10,376 nucleotides of DNA from an uncultured Bacilli bacterium (lineage in GTDB: Bacteria; Bacillota_I; Bacilli_A; RF39; UBA660). This document shows positions 1 through 7,399 of the stretch, piece by piece. The first letter of the stretch is position 1. Every line of letters begins with the position of its first letter. The notes beneath the pieces were generated by a model. That model saw only the letters and a program-made list of their open reading frames with translations, was not told the DNA's origin and searched no databases. The translations under genes were made by a program, and so were the position numbers. The stretch lies in contig CALWAA010000023.1 of the NCBI GenBank assembly GCA_944372725.1, positions 1 through 10,376 on the forward strand, written 5' to 3'.

Positions 1-11
1 AAAAAATTTAG

Positions 12-40
12 TAGAAATTATCTATATTGTATGCTATAAT
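12..40 (+). promoter_or_regulatory. Sigma-A type promoter with extended -10
   Basis: A perfect TATAAT lies at 35-40, preceded by TGC at 32-34, which gives an extended -10 (TGnTATAAT). A weak -35 match, TAGAAA, lies at 12-17 (4 of 6 bases to TTGACA) with a 17-base spacer. The transcript would start near 46-48, leaving a leader of roughly 57 bases before the start codon at 104. It is the only strong promoter-like sequence seen ahead of the four-gene zinc-ribbon/SPFH cluster and probably drives all four genes. Confidence 0.7.
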
Positions 41-92
41 GAAATTGAAAATAAATTTTCTTAGAAATTAAAAGCTTTGAGAATTGTAAAAA

Positions 93-98
93 GAGGAG
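93..98 (+). promoter_or_regulatory. Ribosome binding site that fixes the start of the first gene
   Basis: GAGGAG lies 5 bases before the ATG at 104. An in-frame TTG at 77 has no such site, so 104 is the supported start. Confidence 0.7.
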
Positions 99-103
99 TT
101 TGT

Positions 104-1900
104 ATGGAATACGAGGATGGTAAAGAGAGTGTATCACTAGTTAGTGAAAAGAAAAAAAGTAAGGTACTCTTAGGGTTGGGCATTTGTTTAATATTGTTAG
201 GTATTGGAATTTTTTTGATGTATTTTAATAATGCTAAAGATATTTTGCCTATTGATTTTGTCTCTGCTACTAATGAAGATGATTATTCACAAATAGATGT
301 TCAATTTATGACTTATTCTATTAATGACATTTATGATAGCTATACTTATCATATTGTAGGTGATGGTGAGTACTTTTATATAGTAAAAGTCGATTTCGAT
401 GATTGGGATAAACTAGCAACTATTAGAGAATATACTTATAGTGATGGTTCATATCGGCCTGATCCTATAACTATTTATGGGATGCCAGTTCCTTTTGATG
501 ATGATTTAATTTATCAAACGATAAGTAAATATAGTGACCTGGGAATGAGTGGGGAACTAACATATAGTAATTTTAATGATTATTTTGGATCATATTATTT
601 AGATGCGACTAAATCACCTCTTAGTTCTAGCTTAACTCTTTACATGTTTATCGTTTGCATAGTTATAACAATTGGTATTTTTTTAATAACTAAGTATTTA
701 CAAAAAGAAAAAATGCTTCCTTTTACAGTTTTATTATTAATATTAAGTTGGATTGTTCTTTTTGCAATCAATATACCTGATGATTTTGAGACAACACCAT
801 TAGTTGTTACAGGATTTTATTTTGTTATTTTATCTACAGGCATGTTTATTTATGCTATATTAAAAAGAAAAAAGAATGAAGACAATGGAAATGAAGTTCA
901 AAATGCTGCTTTAGTTCATCAAAAAAATGAATATGAAAATTTAGATAGTGAAAAAATACTCGCATCTATTCACGATAAATATGAAGAGTTTAAACAAAAA
1001 TGCGGAGTTACTATTATATTTATTGGCGGATGGAATTCAGCTATTAGTGATAATGCATCAGATGAGGAAGTAACGAAATATTTAGAGTATTCTATAGATG
1101 ATTTTACAACTAGTTTATTTATTAAACTTTTATTAAATAGCACGGAAGAAGAAATGAAAAAAACAAAAAAATTTTTACGAAATATAAATGAAGAAATTTA
1201 TGAAGTGCTAGAGAATGCTACTAAATTTGATAAAGAAAAAATAAAATCATATTTAAAAGAGCATGATGCTGAGGGGGACCTTGCTAATGCAAATTTTGAT
1301 GCTTGGAGAAAAGCTGCCTTTAATTTATATACTAAAATTGAAAATGTTAATGCAGATAAGAGTAAATTTTCTTTAAAACAAGAAGAATGGAATCAATTTT
1401 TGGCAGATGTTGAGAATGCATATCGTGCTTACGTAGGACCTCAAAATTCAATTGATTTACTAGGTCAATATGGAAAAACATCTGTAGAAAATGCTAATAG
1501 TGCTTCTAATATAAGCTTGTTTGCTTTTTGGTTACCTTTATTCCTTATTATTGCTATGGTAATAAAGTTTTTCATGGAATTATTGGGTGAAGAAGGAATT
1601 GTATTATCAGGTGGTTGGTGGTCTTTAGGTTTCTTTGTTGTCCTTATTATTTGGGTATCTATTGGTAATAGTGGTAGATATTGTACTTGTGCTAATTGTC
1701 ATAAGTGGAATTCTTTAAAATTAGATGGGGATTATATTATCGATTCTAGAGATACATGGAAAACAAAAAAATATTATGAAAATGGCCGAAACTATTCTAA
1801 ACAAGTTCCTATTCGAGTTGAAAAACATGAAGAACATTATACTTGTGAACATTGTGGAAATAAAGAAATAAAATATAGAACAACAGAAAGAGAATTATAG
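104..1900 (+). CDS. Six-pass membrane protein with C-terminal zinc knuckle, unknown function
   Basis: I do not recognise this 598-residue protein as a named family. By eye it has membrane segments near residues 21-41, 178-197, 205-223, 233-252, 472-492 and 503-521. Residues 42-177 form an acidic, Asp- and Tyr-rich domain predicted to lie outside the cell. Residues 253-471 form a charged, mostly helical cytoplasmic domain. The C-terminus carries Cys527, Cys529 and Cys532, then Cys581 and Cys584. The pairs CANC and CEHC form a plausible zinc site, split by about 48 residues of charged and aromatic sequence; most zinc ribbons have 10-25 between pairs. There is no N-terminal signal peptide beyond the first segment. 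The ATG at 104 is chosen for its GAGGAG site. It is the first gene of the cluster, 26 bases before the SPFH gene. A role in sensing or scaffolding at the membrane is only an inference from shared zinc-knuckle architecture with its neighbours. Confidence 0.8.
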   Translation: MEYEDGKESVSLVSEKKKSKVLLGLGICLILLGIGIFLMYFNNAKDILPIDFVSATNEDDYSQIDVQFMTYSINDIYDSYTYHIVGDGEYFYIVKVDFDDWDKLATIREYTYSDGSYRPDPITIYGMPVPFDDDLIYQTISKYSDLGMSGELTYSNFNDYFGSYYLDATKSPLSSSLTLYMFIVCIVITIGIFLITKYLQKEKMLPFTVLLLILSWIVLFAINIPDDFETTPLVVTGFYFVILSTGMFIYAILKRKKNEDNGNEVQNAALVHQKNEYENLDSEKILASIHDKYEEFKQKCGVTIIFIGGWNSAISDNASDEEVTKYLEYSIDDFTTSLFIKLLLNSTEEEMKKTKKFLRNINEEIYEVLENATKFDKEKIKSYLKEHDAEGDLANANFDAWRKAAFNLYTKIENVNADKSKFSLKQEEWNQFLADVENAYRAYVGPQNSIDLLGQYGKTSVENANSASNISLFAFWLPLFLIIAMVIKFFMELLGEEGIVLSGGWWSLGFFVVLIIWVSIGNSGRYCTCANCHKWNSLKLDGDYIIDSRDTWKTKKYYENGRNYSKQVPIRVEKHEEHYTCEHCGNKEIKYRTTEREL

Positions 1901-1926
1901 TTTATTTAAAGGAGAGTGTATATCAA

Positions 1927-3060
1927 ATGTTGGATGTTATTAAATACGAGGGTAATAATGATATTATTATATGGAAATATGAAAAGGAAGATTTTAATTT
2001 TGGCTCTCAGTTAATTGTTCATGAATCTCAAGAAGCAGTATTCTTTATGAATGGGCAGGCTTTAGATTCGTTTGGCCCTGGAAAGTATGTGCTTGAAACA
2101 GAAAATTTACCAATTTTATCTAAATTCATTAATATACCAACTGATGGAACAACACCATTCCATTGTGAAATTTATTTTATAAATAAAGTAGAACATTTAG
2201 CAATTAAATGGGGTACAGATAGTAAAATTCAATTTATGGAACCTCATTATAATTTTCCTTTAAGTATCGGTGCTAATGGAGAAATGGCGATTACCATAAG
2301 TGATGGGCGAAAATTGCTTATTAAGCTGGTTGGAACAGAGACTTACTTGACAAAAGAAAAGCTAATTAGTTATTTTAAATCTTTTTTGATGATTCATTTA
2401 AAGCCTTATTTAGCAACTTATATACGCGAAAATAAAATTAATATATTTGAAATAGATGAAAATTTGAAAATAATTTCTGAGGATATAAAAAAAATGCTTA
2501 CTAATGATTTTGCTTTGTATGGTGTTCTTTTGAAACAATTTTTAATAACTACTATTGTAAAGCCGGATGGTGATGCGCAATTCGAAAAATTCAAAGATTT
2601 ATATTTCAGACAATATGCTTCGGTAGCAGAAGCTGAGTTAAATCAAAAAGTGAGTGTAATAAATCAGGAAACAGAAAAAAAGAAAATGGTTATTGAAGCT
2701 GAGGGAATAGCAGAAAAAAGGAAAACAGAGGGATATTCTTATCAGGAAGAACGCGGGTATGATGTAGCGGAGAAAATGGCTGAAAATGAAGGAGCTGGTA
2801 ATTTTAGTAGTGCTGGTATAGGTATGGGTATTATGACTAGTGTTGGTGGAGCTGTTAATAATACTTTTTCAGCGGCGATGAATCATGTTGGAGATCAGGT
2901 TAAATATTGTGCAAATTGTGGTGCTAAAATAGATGCTAACCAGTCATTTTGCGATCATTGTGGCTGGCAAATAAACAAGGATGAAGTTTGCAAGTATTGT
3001 GGTTTTGTCTTTAAGAAAAATGGTAAGTTTTGTCCTAATTGTGGAAAGGAAAGAGTTTAA
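1927..3060 (+). CDS. SPFH/Band 7 protein with two C-terminal zinc ribbons (YdjI-like)
   Basis: This 377-residue protein looks like the SPFH family often annotated 'virion core protein', to which B. subtilis YdjI belongs. The SPFH domain fills about residues 1-225, with typical stretches IKWGT (93-97) and GANGEMAI (115-122). A helical region rich in Glu, Lys and Ala follows (228-288), then a Gly/Ser-rich linker (288-310). Two zinc ribbons close it: Cys328/331/342/345 and Cys355/358/369/372, all eight cysteines intact. No membrane segment is visible, so membrane contact would come through the SPFH domain or through the membrane proteins on either side. In B. subtilis the YdjI family works with ydjG/ydjH and PspA in envelope stress; transfer of that role is inference. 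An AAAGGAG site sits about 12 bases before the ATG, slightly far. Family call is firm; exact function is not. Confidence 0.88.
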   Translation: MLDVIKYEGNNDIIIWKYEKEDFNFGSQLIVHESQEAVFFMNGQALDSFGPGKYVLETENLPILSKFINIPTDGTTPFHCEIYFINKVEHLAIKWGTDSKIQFMEPHYNFPLSIGANGEMAITISDGRKLLIKLVGTETYLTKEKLISYFKSFLMIHLKPYLATYIRENKINIFEIDENLKIISEDIKKMLTNDFALYGVLLKQFLITTIVKPDGDAQFEKFKDLYFRQYASVAEAELNQKVSVINQETEKKKMVIEAEGIAEKRKTEGYSYQEERGYDVAEKMAENEGAGNFSSAGIGMGIMTSVGGAVNNTFSAAMNHVGDQVKYCANCGAKIDANQSFCDHCGWQINKDEVCKYCGFVFKKNGKFCPNCGKERV

Positions 3061-3065
3061 GCTTT

Positions 3066-3707
3066 ATGAATAGGAAACATTTTTACTTTTTGACATTTAT
3101 AATATTTGGTGTCATGAGCTTAATTATATTATTATTACCAGTTGAAGTTAAAAATTATTTTACTTATATTAGTACTTTTATTGTATACATTTGTTATAAT
3201 ATAATTTCTATTTTTGTAATTGCTGGAAATATTAATAAAGACTTAAAAAAAGAAATTTATGGATTATCTATTTATTTTGTTTATCTATTATTTAATTTAT
3301 TATTATTTATATTATTAGTTGTAAGTAAATTTATCTATATTCATACAAGTATTTTATTAATTATTTTACTTTTAATAATAACTGCTTATATAATTGTCAT
3401 GTATTTTCTTTTCAATAGCAAAAAGTATATTAATCAAAAAGAAGAAAATATTGCTATAAAAACAAGTAGGGTAACTAGTTGGTTGGATATCCTAATGAGT
3501 TTGGACAATCATGATAGTGAGGATTTTGTTAAATTATATGAAATTTTAAGGTATATGGATCCACTGTCTAGTGATAAAACCATGGAAATAGATGAGCGTA
3601 TTGATATTGAGATGAATCGTTTAAAAGAGGATTGTTCATCAAAACAAATGGATAGGGTTATAAAATTGTTAGAGGAAAGAAAAAGAGTTAATAAACATAA
3701 AAGTTAA
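3066..3707 (+). CDS. Four-pass membrane protein with helical cytoplasmic tail, unknown function
   Basis: This 213-residue protein is not recognised. Four hydrophobic segments lie near residues 7-24, 32-53, 65-88 and 94-116, with short loops. A soluble, charged, mostly helical tail of about 97 residues follows (117-213), ending in a Lys/Arg-rich run. An even number of passes puts both ends on the same side, probably the cytoplasm. It has no CxxC motif, unlike the three other members of the cluster. The ATG at 3066 lies 5 bases after the SPFH gene's stop; purine-rich AAAGGAAAG within the end of that gene (3045-3053) is a rather distant binding site, so translation may be coupled. An earlier TTG at 3039 would start inside the upstream gene and adds a hydrophilic extension, so it is not preferred. 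A membrane partner for the SPFH or coiled-coil protein is inference. Confidence 0.75.
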   Translation: MNRKHFYFLTFIIFGVMSLIILLLPVEVKNYFTYISTFIVYICYNIISIFVIAGNINKDLKKEIYGLSIYFVYLLFNLLLFILLVVSKFIYIHTSILLIILLLIITAYIIVMYFLFNSKKYINQKEENIAIKTSRVTSWLDILMSLDNHDSEDFVKLYEILRYMDPLSSDKTMEIDERIDIEMNRLKEDCSSKQMDRVIKLLEERKRVNKHKS

Positions 3708-3721
3708 GAAGGAAGGTTTAT

Positions 3722-5119
3722 ATGAAAAAGATTACTTGTGAGATGTGTGGAAGCAATGATCTATTAAAAAAAGATGGAGTTTTTGAATGTCAAAATTGTG
3801 GTACTAAATATTCTTTGGAAGAAGCTAAAAAAATGTTGGTGGATGGTACTGTAAAAATAGATCGTAAGGATGATATAGAAAAATATTTAGAAATAATAGT
3901 TTCAGCAGCTAAAGCTGAAAATTTTCAAGAAGTAGAATTATATGCAAATAAGATTATTGAAATAGATGAAAAAAATGCTTTAGCTTGGTTTGCGAAAGGA
4001 AATGCTGCTGGTTGGCAATCAAATTTAGACAATAATCGTCTTTTAGAAAGCACTATGTGTTGGAGTAAGGCACTTCATTGTTGTGAAAAAGAACAAATGA
4101 ATGAATTAGTAGAAAATCTTTTAACAAGTTTAAGTGGAATAACTATGTATTTGATTGAACTTAAATGTCAGAATTTTAGTAGTAATCCGAATTCTGCAAA
4201 TTTAAATCAATTGCTAGATATTAAAGAGGTTTTTGATCCTATTATCGAGTTTGCTTTAAATAATAATATTTATTTAGATGTTAAGATTCTTATAAGTGCT
4301 GCGGTTAACCAAATTGTTGATGCCATTGTTTTAGCAAGTAATAATGCTTCTGCATTTTTTGGGTCAAGTAAAGGCGAGAAAACTAAAGAGAAATATACGT
4401 TATGGTTAGATTATATGGATAATTGTATTACAGCCTTAAAAGTGATTGTTAATTTAGCTAGTAGTAAAGAGACTATAGAAAATATTTTTAAGATATTGGA
4501 ACAATTGCAAGATGAAGTAATTAATTCATGTAGTTATGTAAAAAGTGATTATGGATATGATGTAGATACTACTTTGAATGCTACGGCTAAAGCTTTACGA
4601 AAAAAAGAAAAAGATGGCTATTTGAAAGAAAAACAAATTTTGCTTAATAGAATAGAACAAGAAGAAAAAGAGAAAAAACAGGAATATTGGGAAATACATC
4701 CAGATGAAAAAGAAGCTTTAGAAAAAGAAATTTTAAAAGAAAAAGAACAATTAGAAGCAAAAAAAAGAAAATTGGATAAATTAGAAGCTGAAAAAGAAAA
4801 AATTGAACAGGAATTAAAAAAGAATGTTCCATCTCAAGCAGAGTTAAATTCCTTGCAAGAAAAGCGAGAAAAATTGGAAACAGAAAAAAATAATTTGGGC
4901 TTATTTAAATCAAAAGAGAAAAAAATGGTTTTGGAGCAAATTAATGATATTGAAAATAAGATTGATAACATAAGCAAAAAGGTGGCCAAAGAACAAGCAG
5001 AGTTAAAAAAGCAAATAGAGCCTGATTTATTTAAAATTGAGGATAAAATAAAACAATTAAATAAAGAAATAGAGGAGTGTCAAAAGATAATTGATTCTAA
5101 AGAAAAAGAACTTATTTAA
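3722..5119 (+). CDS. Zinc-ribbon, TPR-like and coiled-coil cytoplasmic protein, unknown function
   Basis: This 465-residue protein opens with a TFIIB-type zinc ribbon (Cys6/Cys9 and Cys23/Cys26), a pattern I associate with uncharacterised Firmicutes proteins, often in genes near SPFH or membrane zinc-ribbon proteins. Residues about 50-120 form helices with TPR-like spacing, including ENFQEVELYANKIIEID at 66-82. Residues 120-290 are helical with no motif I know. From about 292 to the end there is a long Glu/Lys-rich coiled coil, broken near 366-404 by a Pro and by GLFKSKEKK (393-401), which looks like a turn folding the coil back on itself as a hairpin. There is no membrane segment or signal peptide. 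AAGGAAGG at 3709-3716 places the ATG at 3722 firmly, 14 bases after the previous gene. It is last in the cluster. The name 'zinc ribbon protein' describes only the N-terminus; the role is unknown. Confidence 0.8.
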   Translation: MKKITCEMCGSNDLLKKDGVFECQNCGTKYSLEEAKKMLVDGTVKIDRKDDIEKYLEIIVSAAKAENFQEVELYANKIIEIDEKNALAWFAKGNAAGWQSNLDNNRLLESTMCWSKALHCCEKEQMNELVENLLTSLSGITMYLIELKCQNFSSNPNSANLNQLLDIKEVFDPIIEFALNNNIYLDVKILISAAVNQIVDAIVLASNNASAFFGSSKGEKTKEKYTLWLDYMDNCITALKVIVNLASSKETIENIFKILEQLQDEVINSCSYVKSDYGYDVDTTLNATAKALRKKEKDGYLKEKQILLNRIEQEEKEKKQEYWEIHPDEKEALEKEILKEKEQLEAKKRKLDKLEAEKEKIEQELKKNVPSQAELNSLQEKREKLETEKNNLGLFKSKEKKMVLEQINDIENKIDNISKKVAKEQAELKKQIEPDLFKIEDKIKQLNKEIEECQKIIDSKEKELI

Positions 5120-5163
5120 GATTTAAAAGTATTAATATTATTGTTTCATTCATATATTTAAGT

Positions 5164-5168
5164 AGGTG
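5164..5168 (+). promoter_or_regulatory. Ribosome binding site that fixes the dacB-like start
   Basis: AGGTG lies 6 bases before the ATG at 5175. The in-frame GTG at 5166 overlaps this site and would add three residues ahead of a normal signal peptide, so it is rejected as the start. Confidence 0.65.
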
Positions 5169-5174
5169 AAGACT

Positions 5175-6263
5175 ATGAAAAAATTGGTAGTTCTTTTCTT
5201 ACTTTTTTTTGTATTTCCAGTAAATATTTTTGCTATTAGCGCAGATAAAGCTGTTGTGATGGATTTAAATAGTGGAAGAGTATTATATGATTTAAATAAA
5301 GATGAACCACAATTAATTGCTAGTATTACCAAAATTATGACTTGTTTAGTGACTATTATGTATAGTGATTTAGATAAAATAGTGGTTGTTGATGAAGATA
5401 TATTACAAGCTTATGGTTCTAGTGTTTACTTAGAAGTTGGTGAAGAAATTAAATTAATTGATTTATTATATGGTTTAATGCTTCGAAGTGGAAATGATGC
5501 TGCCATTGCGGTTGCTAAGACCGTGGCAGGAAGTGTTGATGCTTTTGTTTATTTAATGAATGAGTACGCTGCAACAATTGGCATGAAAAACACTCATTTT
5601 GTTAATCCACATGGCTTAGATAGTAATGGTGTTGGTAATACTTCTACTGCTTATGATATGGCACTCTTAACTAAGGTTGCTATGCAAAATGAAACATTTA
5701 GAACTATTTTTAAAACGCAAGAATATAGTGCTAAAAGTAATTTAAAAACTTATCATTGGGAAGGGAAAAATAAATTATTTTCCATGTATCCTTATACAAC
5801 GGGTGGTAAAACCGGTTATACAGATGCAGCGAGAAGAACCCTTGTTACAACAGCTAGTAAAGATAATAAGAATTTAGTGGTTGTTACTTTAAATGATGGC
5901 AATGATTTTAATGACCATAAAAGTTTATATGAAACTTATTTTAGCAAGTATGATAGTGTTTTGGCAATAGATAAGAATAACTTTCAAGTAAATGATAGCT
6001 ACTATCAAGATGTAGAATTTTATGTTAAAAAAGATTATTATGCTTTAGTTACAGATGAAGAAAAGAAAGATTTAAAGTTAAATATTACTTTGTATCAATA
6101 TGATGATATTTATGATGGGATAAAAATTGGTGAAGCAAAAGTAATGCTTGGGGATACTGTGCTTCATATCGAAAGCATTTATGCTAAAAAAATAGAAGTA
6201 AAAAAAGAAGAAAAGAAAGAAGGATTTTTTAGTAAAATATTAAGGTGGTTTTCTTCATGGTAA
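5175..6263 (+). CDS. dacB: D-alanyl-D-alanine carboxypeptidase, DacB/PBP5* type
   Basis: This serine peptidase (S11, PBP5 family) trims the terminal D-Ala from peptidoglycan side chains outside the membrane. The 362-residue protein has a signal peptide at about 1-20 ending FPVNIFA and all three catalytic motifs: SITK at 50-53 (nucleophile Ser50, Lys53), SGN at 105-107 and KTG at 212-214. After the catalytic domain comes the beta-rich PBP5 C-terminal domain (about 260-335), then a Lys/Glu linker and an aromatic tail, EGFFSKILRWFSSW, that looks like the amphipathic membrane anchor of this family. Position directly ahead of spmA and spmB matches the B. subtilis dacB-spmA-spmB operon, where PBP5* lowers spore-cortex cross-linking. 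This supports DacB over the vegetative DacA or forespore DacF paralogues, though sequence alone cannot separate them safely. The gene overlaps spmA by 7 bases. Confidence 0.9.
   Translation: MKKLVVLFLLFFVFPVNIFAISADKAVVMDLNSGRVLYDLNKDEPQLIASITKIMTCLVTIMYSDLDKIVVVDEDILQAYGSSVYLEVGEEIKLIDLLYGLMLRSGNDAAIAVAKTVAGSVDAFVYLMNEYAATIGMKNTHFVNPHGLDSNGVGNTSTAYDMALLTKVAMQNETFRTIFKTQEYSAKSNLKTYHWEGKNKLFSMYPYTTGGKTGYTDAARRTLVTTASKDNKNLVVVTLNDGNDFNDHKSLYETYFSKYDSVLAIDKNNFQVNDSYYQDVEFYVKKDYYALVTDEEKKDLKLNITLYQYDDIYDGIKIGEAKVMLGDTVLHIESIYAKKIEVKKEEKKEGFFSKILRWFSSW
6242..6248 (+). promoter_or_regulatory. Ribosome binding site that fixes the spmA start
   Basis: AAGGTGG lies 8 bases before the ATG at 6257. It covers the in-frame GTG at 6245, which is therefore not the start. 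Confidence 0.6.
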
Positions 6264-6838
6264 ATGTAATATGGGTTCTATTAATTTTAATTGCCATTAT
6301 ATATTCATTATTCACTGGTGAGGTTGAAACAATTAATAATGGGATTTTAACACATGCTACGAGTGGAGTTAATTTAATATTAGAAATGATGCCCTTAATT
6401 GTATTATGGACTGGTATTATGAAAATAGCAGAAAAATCAGGGCTTTTACATGTTTTTGCTAGAGCTTTAAACCCACTTCTTAGAAGACTTTTTCCTAGTT
6501 TACCAAGAAATCATAAAGCCTTAGGTTATATTGCTTCTAATATTGGAGCTAATATGCTAGGACTTGGTAGTGCCGCAACACCTTTTGGATTAAAAGCAAT
6601 GGATGAACTTCAAAAAGATAATCCTAAAAAAACGGAAGCAACCGAAGCAATGATTACATTCTTAGTTTTAAATACGGGTGGAGTAACACTTATTCCTACA
6701 ACAGTTATCGCTTTACGTATTATGCATGGAAGTGCTAATCCGACCGAAATTATTATTACCAGTATTTTAGCTACAGCGGTATCTAGTATGTCAGGTTTAG
6801 TATTAGATTACTTTATTAGAAGGAGGAAAAGATTATGA
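6257..6838 (+). CDS. spmA: Spore maturation protein A
   Basis: SpmA is an integral membrane protein of the nucleoside-recognition/gate-domain family that, with SpmB, is needed for spore-core dehydration in B. subtilis; its transported substrate is not known. The 193-residue protein starts MVNVIWVLL, as SpmA proteins do, has several hydrophobic segments and carries the signature ANMLGLGSAATPFGLKAM (98-115), plus FLVLNTGGVTLIPTTVIALR (135-154). Length is normal for the family. The start at 6257 lies inside the end of the dacB-like gene, and the stop overlaps the spmB start as ATGA, so translation of all three is probably coupled. Identification is strong from both motif and gene order. Confidence 0.95.
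   Translation: MVNVIWVLLILIAIIYSLFTGEVETINNGILTHATSGVNLILEMMPLIVLWTGIMKIAEKSGLLHVFARALNPLLRRLFPSLPRNHKALGYIASNIGANMLGLGSAATPFGLKAMDELQKDNPKKTEATEAMITFLVLNTGGVTLIPTTVIALRIMHGSANPTEIIITSILATAVSSMSGLVLDYFIRRRKRL
6821..6826 (+). promoter_or_regulatory. Strong ribosome binding site for spmB
   Basis: A full AGGAGG inside the 3' end of spmA, 8 bases before the spmB ATG. It fixes that start and suggests efficient translation of SpmB relative to its neighbours. Confidence 0.75.
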
Positions 6839-7356
6839 ATTTAATTAGTAAAATCGTGATTCCTCTTTTTGTTTTATTTATTATTCTTTATGGTGTTAAA
6901 AAACGCGTAAATGTATATGATTCTTTTTTAGAAGGAGCTAAAGAAGGGCTTATCTTGGTGTTTCATATTACACCTACCATTATTGCTATGGTTTTTGCTG
7001 TTAATATCTTCTTAGATAGTCATTTTATTGATGGAATATTAGGCTTTTTAAAACCATTATTTGATTTAGCTAATCTTCCTATTGATATTCTTCCGATGGC
7101 TCTTTTAAGGCCAATTTCAGGTACAGCATCTTTAGCAATTATGAACGATATTTTTATGCATTTTGGTCCAGATAGTTATATTGGAAGACTTGCATCTACG
7201 TTACAAGGTTGTACGGATACTACGATTTATGTTTTAGCTTTATATTTTGGAAGTATTAAAGTTACTAAAACCAAATATGCTTTACCGGTTGGATTGTTTG
7301 CAGATTTAATGGGCATTATTGCTGCTTTTGTAATAACTTTTATTTTCTTTGGTTAG
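6835..7356 (+). CDS. spmB: Spore maturation protein B
   Basis: SpmB is the membrane partner of SpmA in spore maturation and shares the same gate-domain fold. The 173-residue protein is full length. It contains the family stretches LRPISGTASL (91-100) and QGCTDTTIYVLALYFGS (124-140); many relatives have Ser where this protein has Cys126. Hydrophobic segments lie near 6-20, 43-60 and 150-172. A perfect AGGAGG at 6821-6826 sits 8 bases before the ATG, the strongest binding site in this block. The start overlaps the spmA stop by four bases. It is followed by a 43-base gap, the largest within the sporulation block. Confidence 0.95.
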   Translation: MNLISKIVIPLFVLFIILYGVKKRVNVYDSFLEGAKEGLILVFHITPTIIAMVFAVNIFLDSHFIDGILGFLKPLFDLANLPIDILPMALLRPISGTASLAIMNDIFMHFGPDSYIGRLASTLQGCTDTTIYVLALYFGSIKVTKTKYALPVGLFADLMGIIAAFVITFIFFG

Positions 7357-7399
7357 TTCGACATTTTTTTGGAAGTTTTTATGTTTTAATATATTTGTG

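Noticed and set aside
4644..4832. Open frame on the - strand, rich in Phe and Leu
   Set aside because: It is the antisense of the Lys/Glu coiled coil (AAA and GAA codons read as TTT and TTC); no binding site or family likeness.
5120..5150. Possible terminator after the coiled-coil gene
   Set aside because: AT-only self-complementary bases (TATTAATA) make a very weak stem, and no T-run follows it directly.
5150..5332. Short open frame on the - strand
   Set aside because: It lies opposite the signal peptide and first motif of the dacB-like gene, with no binding site or recognisable product.
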